Assembly: GCA_004551945.1 (NCBI GenBank)
Contig: SFPN01000005.1
Coordinates: 15,023 to 79,022 of the forward strand
Source: Clostridiales bacterium
GTDB taxonomy: Bacteria > Bacillota > Clostridia > Oscillospirales > Oscillospiraceae
Reading direction: 5' to 3'
DNA length: 64,000 nt
Part shown: piece by piece, positions 58,361-64,000 of the stretch
How positions within the stretch are numbered: the first letter of the stretch is position 1
How the letters are laid out: each line of letters starts with the position of its first letter
Position numbers and translations under genes: made by a program
The notes under the pieces: generated by a model
The model's input: only the letters and a program-made list of their open reading frames with translations
The model's database searches: none
What the model was told of the DNA's origin: nothing

Positions 58361-58809
58361 TCAGCTGTACCATTTCCTTTCTGCAATACGGTAACGATTG
58401 CTTTTACACCTTCAATTCTGTCCACCTGGACCAGGGTTCCCTGGGGGATCACGTCCCCCGTCGCCGACCGCGCGGTCCAGATCGCGCCGCCGACCTTGAT
58501 CTGCCCGGAGGCGTTCAGGTTGTCGATGGTCTCGGTAACCACACCCTCTTCCTCCAGAATGCGGTCTGCGTTGGTCTTTGCCTGCCTGGGCTGAATCCAC
58601 TTCCGAGCCAGCGGCCGGATCACGGCCATGGCAATCACTGAGACGATGGCGAACAGAGCGATCTGCACCATCAGGCTGCCTCCCAGCCAGGCGGCAAACA
58701 GCGCCGCAAGGCTGCCCAGACAGAACCAGATGGAGACCAGACCCGCCGTAAGTCCCTCGATCCCGGCAAAAGCGATCAGCAGCACCAACCACAACATTGG
58801 CTCGTTCAA
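58357..58809 (-). CDS. NfeD-like membrane protein
   Basis: A 150-residue NfeD-family protein with about three N-terminal membrane helices and a C-terminal OB-fold domain (about 90-150, with GQIKVGGAIWTARSATGDVIPQGTLVQVDRI-type core). Partner of the stomatin-like protein downstream, which it overlaps by four bases. The start at 58809 is TTG, supported by GGAGG eight bases upstream; an ATG four codons later is the alternative. A promoter lies upstream at 58877-58905. Confidence 0.88.
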   Translation of the reverse strand: MNEPMLWLVLLIAFAGIEGLTAGLVSIWFCLGSLAALFAAWLGGSLMVQIALFAIVSVIAMAVIRPLARKWIQPRQAKTNADRILEEEGVVTETIDNLNASGQIKVGGAIWTARSATGDVIPQGTLVQVDRIEGVKAIVTVLQKGNGTAE

Positions 58810-58876
58810 AGGCCCTTCCTCCTTCCTTACTCACAGGCGTTTCTTTGTTTCCGTTTCTTGCTTCCTTGATGATTTC

Positions 58877-58905
58877 ATTGTATCATAAGTATACAAATTG
58901 GACAA
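58877..58905 (-). promoter_or_regulatory. SigA-type promoter for the NfeD-SPFH pair
   Basis: Minus strand: TTGTCC, 17-base spacer, TACAAT. It is divergent from the AI-2E-type gene promoter, 83 bases away. Confidence 0.6.
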
Positions 58906-58988
58906 CCACCATTTTTCCGGAAAGCCGGGCCGTTTCCCCCGATTTCCGCCTTCCTCCCAGGGAATTTTTCTCAATCGCATCCGCTCCC

Positions 58989-59017
58989 TTGCGCGGAAGA
59001 GCTGGCTTTGTTATACT
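58989..59017 (+). promoter_or_regulatory. SigA-type promoter for the AI-2E-type gene
   Basis: Plus strand: TTGCGC, 17-base spacer, TATACT. The leader before the TTG start at 59095 is about 70 bases. Confidence 0.6.
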
Positions 59018-59094
59018 ATGTGACACAGGATAAAATTTACAATCCTTTTCCCCTGTTTCCCGGGGAATCGCGTCTCTTGGAAAGGAGGGCGGCT

Positions 59095-60447
59095 TTGAAA
59101 CTTCCCATTAAAAAGATCCTGCTCTACGGCGGGCTGGTTCTCCTGGGAATCGTGGTGATCTTCCTTGTGTGCAAGATCATGCTCAACCTGGGCTCCCTGG
59201 CCACGGGGCTGCGGGGCGTTCTCAGCTCTCTGCGGGCCATTCTGCTGGGTGCGGTTATGGCTTACCTGCTCTATCCCCTCACCCGGTTTGCCGAGCAGTA
59301 TCTTCTCTACCACAACGTAAAGAAAAAGACGGCCCGGGGGCTGTCCACCGCCTTCGCCACCCTGGTGCTGCTGGCGGTGCTGGCCCTGTTCATCGCCGTT
59401 ATCGTGCCCGAGCTGCTGCAAAACCTGCCGGAGCTGATCCGAAGCCTGCCCGGCATGATCCAGCGCTCCTTCGACCAGCTCTCCGCCTTTCTGGAGTCCC
59501 ACGGGCAGGACGCCGGGATGCTGATCGATATCTCCAACCGGATCACCACCACCTTTACCAACTGGCTTCAGGACGATCCCCTCTCCACCCTCATGGACCT
59601 GGTCACCCGCATGGTGGACGTGGCCAGAAGCCTGCTGAACTTCGCCATCGGCATCATCGTCATGGTCTACCTGCTTATGAGCCGGGACCAGTTCGTGGGC
59701 CAGGGGAAAAAGCTCCTCTTCGCCCTGGTGAAAAAACGCAGCACCTGCGACACGATTCTCAGGCACCTGCGGGCCATCAACCAGATTTTCAGCGGCTTTG
59801 TCTCCGGAAAGCTCCTGGACTCCCTGATTATCGGCATCCTCTGCAGCATCGTCCTGTCCATCCTGAACATACCCTACACCATGCTCATCAGCGTCATCGT
59901 GGGCATCACCAACATCATCCCCGTTTTCGGCCCCTTCTTCGGCGCCATCCCCAGCGCTTTGCTGCTGCTGCTCACCGACCCGGGCAAGTGCCTGGTGTTC
60001 ATCATCTTCATCATCATTCTCCAGCAGGTGGACGGCAACATCATCGGCCCCAAAATTCTGGGCGACTCCACGGGCCTGTCCGCCTTCTGGGTCCTCTTCG
60101 CCCTGCTGCTCTTTAACCACCTGATGGGCTTCTGGGGAATGCTTCTGGGCGTGCCCCTTTTCGCCTCCTTCTATTATTTGCTCCGGGAGTTTATCAATGC
60201 CCGTCTCCGCAAAAAAAATCTGCCGGTGGCCACCACAGAGTACATCCATATTATGGGGATCGACGACAACGGCACCGTCAGCTACGCCGATCCCCAGGTG
60301 ATCAATTTCCGCCCCTTAATCCGCGGGGAGGACAGCCTTCTGGCCCAGCTGCGCCAGTGGCTGGCCCACCCCACCCTGCGGAAAAAATCCATCCCGCCCC
60401 AGGAGAATCCCCAAGACCACGAGGACTCCCCGGACGATCCCACGTAA
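59095..60447 (+). CDS. AI-2E family transporter-like permease
   Basis: A 450-residue membrane protein of the AI-2E (PerM/YdiK/TqsA) family with about eight helices. The middle holds the IPVFGPFFGAIPSALLLLLTDP family signature, and QQVDGNIIGPKILGDSTGLSAFWVLFALL follows, also typical. The C-terminus is a soluble, proline/aspartate-rich tail. Some members export AI-2 or act as sodium/proton antiporters; the substrate here is unknown. The start is TTG at 59095 with AAAGGAGGG upstream; an ATG 29 codons earlier overlaps the promoter and is rejected. First of three genes on this strand. Confidence 0.88.
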   Translation: MKLPIKKILLYGGLVLLGIVVIFLVCKIMLNLGSLATGLRGVLSSLRAILLGAVMAYLLYPLTRFAEQYLLYHNVKKKTARGLSTAFATLVLLAVLALFIAVIVPELLQNLPELIRSLPGMIQRSFDQLSAFLESHGQDAGMLIDISNRITTTFTNWLQDDPLSTLMDLVTRMVDVARSLLNFAIGIIVMVYLLMSRDQFVGQGKKLLFALVKKRSTCDTILRHLRAINQIFSGFVSGKLLDSLIIGILCSIVLSILNIPYTMLISVIVGITNIIPVFGPFFGAIPSALLLLLTDPGKCLVFIIFIIILQQVDGNIIGPKILGDSTGLSAFWVLFALLLFNHLMGFWGMLLGVPLFASFYYLLREFINARLRKKNLPVATTEYIHIMGIDDNGTVSYADPQVINFRPLIRGEDSLLAQLRQWLAHPTLRKKSIPPQENPQDHEDSPDDPT

Positions 60448-60471
60448 TCTGCCACGGAGGTGAGCCTTTCC

Positions 60472-61017
60472 ATGCGCAAGCAAACCAGCCGCCGGGTGGC
60501 CCTGTGCGGGGTCCTGGCCGCGATGATGATCGTGGTGATGCTTCTCGGCACCATAATCCCCCTGTCCACCTATGCCTGCCCCGCCCTGGCGGGGGTGATT
60601 TCCATCCCGGTGATCTGGGAGTTCGGCGCCCCCACCGGCGGGCTGCTCTACGCCGCCGTGTCCATTCTGAGCCTGCTGCTCACCCCGGACAAGGAGGCCG
60701 CCCTGCTCTTTGCCCTGCTGCTGGGGTGGTACCCCATCCTGCGGCCCAAGCTCCAGCATCTCCGCCAGCGGCCGCTGCGGATCATCCTGAAGCTGGTGAT
60801 CTTCAACCTGGCTATCTGCCTGGTGTACGCCCTGCTTCTCTTTGTGTTTACCTCCCCGGACCTGCAGGCTGAGGCCACCGGGTACACCCTGCCCCTGCTG
60901 ATGGGCACCCTGGTCCTGGGCAACGTAACCTTCTTTGTCTACGACCTGCTTCTGGCCCGGGTCAGCAACCTGTACGTTTACCGGCTGCGGCCCAAGCTCT
61001 TCTCCTCCCACTTCTGA
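60472..61017 (+). CDS. Uncharacterised membrane protein
   Basis: A 181-residue protein with about five to six hydrophobic helices and few charged residues between them. The N-terminus RKQTSRRVALCGVLAAMMIVVMLLG resembles the start of ECF-type S-components and similar small permeases, but I cannot place it in a defined family. The ATG at 60472 follows GGAGG by 11 bases; a GTG four codons earlier overlaps that site. It lies between the AI-2E-type gene (24-base gap) and the GH25 gene (24-base gap), so the three are probably one unit. Confidence 0.72.
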   Translation: MRKQTSRRVALCGVLAAMMIVVMLLGTIIPLSTYACPALAGVISIPVIWEFGAPTGGLLYAAVSILSLLLTPDKEAALLFALLLGWYPILRPKLQHLRQRPLRIILKLVIFNLAICLVYALLLFVFTSPDLQAEATGYTLPLLMGTLVLGNVTFFVYDLLLARVSNLYVYRLRPKLFSSHF

Positions 61018-61041
61018 AACGAAAACGAGGTACCTTTCCCT

Positions 61042-62397
61042 ATGAAACAGAAAATCCTGTCCCTGCTTCTTTTGTGCTGCCTGTCTTTTTCTCTGGCAGT
61101 CCCCGCCTCGGCGGCCTCCTCTCTTCCCTTCTCTGACGTGCCCAGCAATATCTGGTATTACACCTATGTAAAGGACCTGTACGACTCCAAGGTCATCAAC
61201 GGCACCACTGCGACCACCTTCTCCCCCCAGGGGACGGTGACCTTCGGCCAGGCCCTGAAGTTGATTCTGCTGGCCGCCGGGTATGAGGAGCAGGCCCCCA
61301 CCACCACCCACTGGGCCAGCGGCTACTACCGGCTGGCCAGCCAAAAGGGCTTTCTCCCTTCCAACCTCAACCTGACCCTGGACCAGCCCATCACCCGCCT
61401 GCAAATCGCGTCCATCGCGGTCCGGACCCTGGGGCTCACCCGCACCAGCAGCAAGTCCCCCTTCTCGGACACCACCGACCAGTCCGCCCTGATTCTCTAT
61501 GACCACGGGGTGTTCACCGGTGTCGAGACCGAAACCGGACTTCTGTTCAAGCCCAACGACAACATCACCCGGGCGGAGGTCAGCGCTGTAATCTGGCGGA
61601 TTGACCAGCTTGAGGAGGAGAACACCCCCACCACGCCGGCCCCGCCGGCGGAGGAAACCGGCGACTACTTCTACTTTGGCGGCAAGAAGGTCTATGTGGT
61701 GGAGGAGCTGCCCAAGTCTACCTATGACAATTCCCTCTTCCAGGTCAATGAAAACGGGTTTCTCACCTACGACAGCGACGAGTACACCTGCAAAATCGGC
61801 ATCGACGTCTCCCGGTATCAGGAGAACATTGACTGGGCGGCCGTGAAGGGAGCCGGGGTCCAGTTTGCCATGCTTCGCCTGGGCTACCGGGGCTACGGCA
61901 CCGGCGCCCTGGTGATGGACCCCTACTTCCAGCAGAACATCCAGGGCGCCCAGGCCAACGGCATTGAGGTAGGGGTCTACTTCTTCTCCCAGGCTATCAC
62001 CCCGGAGGAGGGGGCCGAGGAGGCCCGGTTCTGCCTGAACACCCTGAAGGGCTACCACATCACCTACCCCATCGTCTTTGACTGGGAGTCCTATGACAGC
62101 AGCCTGGAGCCCCGGACCGACGGGCTGGACGACAAGATCCTCACCCAGTGCGCCGTGGCCTTCTGCGAGGAGGTAGAGGCAGCGGGGTACCAGTCCATGG
62201 TTTACTCCAACCTGACCTACTTCTACCTGCACTTTGACCTGAACCAGCTGGTGGACTACCCCCTCTGGCTGGCTCAGTATAACTCCCGCCCCTCCTTCTA
62301 CTATCACTTCGACATCTGGCAGTACTCCGGCACTGGTAAGGTGCCCGGCATCGACGGAAACGTGGACCTGAACATCCACTTCATCCCCAAGAAATAA
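61042..62397 (+). CDS. SLH-domain GH25 lysozyme-like protein
   Basis: A secreted 451-residue protein. It has a signal peptide (about 1-25, ending AVPASAA), then three SLH repeats (about 28-190, with FSDVPSNIWYYTYVKDL and ITRAEVSAVIWRI) that bind cell-wall polymer. A proline/threonine linker with a short beta segment follows, then a GH25 muramidase domain (about 252-451). Catalytic acids fit: Asp in KIGIDVSRYQ and the FDWESYD pair. The GH25 domain cuts glycan strands, so wall turnover at the cell surface is likely. GAGG lies 11 bases before the ATG. Confidence 0.93.
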   Translation: MKQKILSLLLLCCLSFSLAVPASAASSLPFSDVPSNIWYYTYVKDLYDSKVINGTTATTFSPQGTVTFGQALKLILLAAGYEEQAPTTTHWASGYYRLASQKGFLPSNLNLTLDQPITRLQIASIAVRTLGLTRTSSKSPFSDTTDQSALILYDHGVFTGVETETGLLFKPNDNITRAEVSAVIWRIDQLEEENTPTTPAPPAEETGDYFYFGGKKVYVVEELPKSTYDNSLFQVNENGFLTYDSDEYTCKIGIDVSRYQENIDWAAVKGAGVQFAMLRLGYRGYGTGALVMDPYFQQNIQGAQANGIEVGVYFFSQAITPEEGAEEARFCLNTLKGYHITYPIVFDWESYDSSLEPRTDGLDDKILTQCAVAFCEEVEAAGYQSMVYSNLTYFYLHFDLNQLVDYPLWLAQYNSRPSFYYHFDIWQYSGTGKVPGIDGNVDLNIHFIPKK

Positions 62398-62446
62398 AAA
62401 CCATCGCCTCCCCGTGCAGTTTCTGCGCTGGGAGGCGATGTTCTGT
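62396..62446. terminator. Terminator between GH25 and HAD genes
   Basis: Stem CATCGCCTCCC/GGGAGGCGATG with a 17-base loop. It lies in the convergent gap, with A residues on the left and TTCTGTT on the right, so it can serve both genes. Confidence 0.82.
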
Positions 62447-63111
62447 TACCCTTTATCAAATTCCATGGCCTGCCGGTAGAATGCGTCCACCTGGGTCAGG
62501 TCGGGCAGATAGAGGTGGCTAACGGTTTTCAGGGCCTCCTGGTCGCTGTAGGGGTCGGCCACACCGGCCACCCGGTAGCCTGCCAGGAAGGCCGTTTTGG
62601 CCCCGTGGACCGCGTCCTCAAAGACCCAGGTCTCCCCGGTGCGGGTGCCCATCCGGTCCCGGGCCCGGTGGTAAATCTCCGGGGAGCGCTTGTCCACCCC
62701 CAGCTCCCCGCAGGTGTAGATCTCGTCCAGCAGGGGGAGCAGGCCGGCGGTCACCAGCCCCTCCACAATCACAGATCGGTCCGTAGCGGTGGCCAGGGTG
62801 ATGCCCACCCCATGGCAGCGGAGCCCCTCTAAAAATTCCTTGGCTCCCGGCTTAGCCTTAACCTGGTGGCGGTAAAAGTCCCGGATCACCCCGTTGATGC
62901 CGTCCTCAATCTCCCGGTGGGACAGAGGCAGCTCATAGGCGTCCTTCAGGTAGACCGCGCACTGGGCCAGGCTCATAGGAAAGAGAATGGCCCGGAGGCC
63001 TGGCTGGGCCTCAATTCCCAGGGAGGCTAAGTACCGCACCCCCACGGTGTCCCACATACCCATGGAGTCCAGCAGGGTGCCGTCCGCGTCAAAAATTGCC
63101 CCTCGAATCAC
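62446..63111 (-). CDS. HAD-superfamily sugar-phosphatase/mutase-like protein
   Basis: A 221-residue HAD protein of the beta-phosphoglucomutase/phosphatase-like group. Motif I is FDADGTLLDSMGMW, with nucleophile and acid Asp residues. A helical cap domain (about 17-80) follows, then the ATATDRS motif II, a lysine in the CGELGVDKRSPEIYHRA stretch and the WVFEDAVHG motif IV. The start is GTG at 63111, six bases after GGGGGAA. The substrate is unknown. Upstream open frame is non-conserved. Confidence 0.87.
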   Translation of the reverse strand: MIRGAIFDADGTLLDSMGMWDTVGVRYLASLGIEAQPGLRAILFPMSLAQCAVYLKDAYELPLSHREIEDGINGVIRDFYRHQVKAKPGAKEFLEGLRCHGVGITLATATDRSVIVEGLVTAGLLPLLDEIYTCGELGVDKRSPEIYHRARDRMGTRTGETWVFEDAVHGAKTAFLAGYRVAGVADPYSDQEALKTVSHLYLPDLTQVDAFYRQAMEFDKG

Positions 63112-63247
63112 AGGCCATTCCCCCTTTTTCGCTCTTTTTTGCAGATAAGATAGTTTAGTGTAACAAAAAATTGCCCTCTGGTCAAGCACCTGGGAACGTG
63201 GTACCATAGAGGAAAGCAACCTTCCCTGGAAAGGAGACCTTACGCCC

Positions 63248-63874
63248 ATGTCTGACGCCGCCTGTTTTGTTTTTGGAGCCGGGCCCTTTTACGGCCTGGT
63301 CCGCTCCCCCCAGCCCGGAGACTGCATCCTGGCCGCTGACGGAGGCTACCGCCACTGCCAGGCAGCAGGACTTCAGCCGGACCTGCTGCTGGGGGATTTT
63401 GACTCCCTGGAAACCCTGCCCCCGGGGCTGGAAACCCGGACCTTCCCGCCGGAAAAGGACGACACGGACACCATGCTGGCCGTGAAAGCCGGTCTGGAGC
63501 TGGGATTTCGGACCTTTCACCTCTACGGCGGCACCGGCGGGCGCATGGATCACACCCTGGCCAACCTCCAGACCCTGGGCTACTTGGCCCGGAAGGGAGC
63601 CAGAGGATATCTGTACAATCAGCACACCGTCTTTACCGCCCTCTGGAACGACCGCCTCACTCTGCCCCAGCGGGCGGAGGGGATTTTCTCCGTGTTCTGC
63701 CTGGGCGGGGAGGCCACAGGGGTCTCCATCCGGGGCGGACAGTATCCCCTGGACCGGGGCACCCTCTCCCCCTTCTTCCCCCTGGGGGTCAGCAACCACT
63801 TCCAGGGCCAGCCGGTGGAAATTTCCGTGGAGGACGGATGTTTGCTTGTCAGCTGGGAACTTGCCGAACCATAA
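63248..63874 (+). CDS. thiN: Thiamine pyrophosphokinase
   Basis: Makes thiamine diphosphate from thiamine and ATP. The 208-residue protein has ILAADGGYRHC, the LLGDFDSL acid-rich motif, PPEKDDTDTMLA and YGGTGGRMDHTLANL, all family marks. AAAGGAG precedes the ATG. In B. subtilis this gene (thiN/yloS) lies between rsgA-rpe and spoVM; here it is 44 kb away from them. No TPP riboswitch was recognised in its leader. It is divergent from the HAD gene. Confidence 0.94.
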   Translation: MSDAACFVFGAGPFYGLVRSPQPGDCILAADGGYRHCQAAGLQPDLLLGDFDSLETLPPGLETRTFPPEKDDTDTMLAVKAGLELGFRTFHLYGGTGGRMDHTLANLQTLGYLARKGARGYLYNQHTVFTALWNDRLTLPQRAEGIFSVFCLGGEATGVSIRGGQYPLDRGTLSPFFPLGVSNHFQGQPVEISVEDGCLLVSWELAEP

Positions 63875-63913
63875 AAACGCCCCGCCGGAACCATATCCGG
63901 TTGCACCTGTAAA

Positions 63914-63955
63914 ATAAAAGTAGACACTCAAAAAAGTGTGGGTGTCTACTTTTTT
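63914..63955 (+). terminator. Intrinsic terminator after thiN
   Basis: Stem AAAGTAGACAC/GTGTCTACTTT with a 14-base loop, followed by a T run. Within the loop ACACT/AGTGT gives an alternative inner stem. Confidence 0.82.
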
Positions 63956-63989
63956 CGTAGTATAATGAATTTGGAAAGGAAGTGAAGAT

Positions 63990-64000
63990 ATGGGCAAGAA
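63990..64000 (+). CDS. Start of a further gene, cut by window edge
   Basis: ATG-GGC-AAG follows GGAAAGGAAGTGAAGAT, a good ribosome-binding site, and a TATAAT box at 63961-63966. Only three full codons (Met-Gly-Lys) are visible, so the product cannot be named. Confidence 0.5.

Noticed and set aside
60316..62379. A 687-codon minus-strand open frame opposite the membrane protein and GH25 genes
   Set aside because: Crosses two plus-strand genes with good start sites; low-complexity translation.
63112..63247. TPP riboswitch before thiN
   Set aside because: The conserved CTGAGA and ACCTGATCTGG-type core of TPP riboswitches is not present in this short gap.
1..64000. tRNA, rRNA or CRISPR loci
   Set aside because: No cloverleaf-like or TTC-loop-bearing stretches, rRNA cores or regularly spaced repeats were seen in the intergenic regions.

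Overview
The window reads as chromosome of an anaerobic, spore-forming, GC-rich Bacillota (Clostridia). The best guess is an Oscillospiraceae-type gut bacterium of the Flavonifractor/Lawsonibacter kind. That rests on GC-loaded third codon positions combined with a full endospore gene set (spoIIIAA-AH, spoVM, a SipL-like protein, SigH), AddAB instead of RecBCD, c-di-AMP synthase CdaA, PrkC/Stp, RemA, a PPi-type phosphofructokinase and GTP-type PEP carboxykinase. GC content was judged by eye, and species cannot be fixed from sequence alone. Nearly all genes lie on the minus strand. No rRNA, tRNA, CRISPR array, prophage or complete insertion sequence was seen.

Layout. 1-4300: 5' end of dnaG behind a dGTPase-like gene, an IMPACT-family protein, HflX, a flavin reductase and rpmE. 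4300-12900: addB-addA recombination genes behind a membrane-fused spermidine-synthase-like gene. 12900-17400: fba and a PPi-dependent phosphofructokinase, transcribed divergently from promoters that appear to share one -35 box, then a YyaL-type thioredoxin-domain protein. 17400-31100: a long housekeeping run in minus-strand order yicC-remA-gmk-rpoZ-priA-def-fmt-rsmB-rlmN-stp-prkC-rsgA, ending in spoVM and a sipL-like gene. 31180-35260: J-domain protein, DUF5685 protein, RseC-like protein, cdaR and cdaA. 35450-40000: cysteine desulfurase with a DUF3343 carrier-like protein, ispD-ispF, carD, a zinc-ribbon protein and sigH. 40070-42250: ruvC-ruvA-ruvB. 42380-43950: a radical-SAM gene and a YhhQ-type transporter behind a switch-like leader, probably queuosine-precursor salvage. 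44010-50130: pckG, rsmA (ksgA), an amidase, a candidate small RNA, a small membrane protein and an amino-acid permease with a long structured leader. 50140-56440: cca and the complete spoIIIA operon. 56550-64000: metallo-beta-lactamase-fold protein, SPFH/NfeD pair, AI-2E-type permease, membrane protein, SLH-GH25 lysozyme, HAD phosphatase, thiamine pyrophosphokinase, and the start of one further gene at the right edge.

How the parts work together. The sporulation genes fit one programme: SigH for entry, then mother-cell SigE-type promoters (candidates seen before spoIIIAA, spoVM, sipL and the amidase) for the channel and coat-basement proteins. The central-metabolism genes suggest reversible glycolysis using pyrophosphate and GTP. 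The most interesting non-coding elements are the putative preQ1/queuine-type switch before the radical-SAM gene, the shared-(-35) divergent fba/pfp promoter, the palindrome inside the sigH promoter, the roughly 290-nt structured leader of the amino-acid permease, and a CU-rich candidate small RNA near 47.7 kb. All motif calls were made by eye; no alignment, folding program or database search was run.
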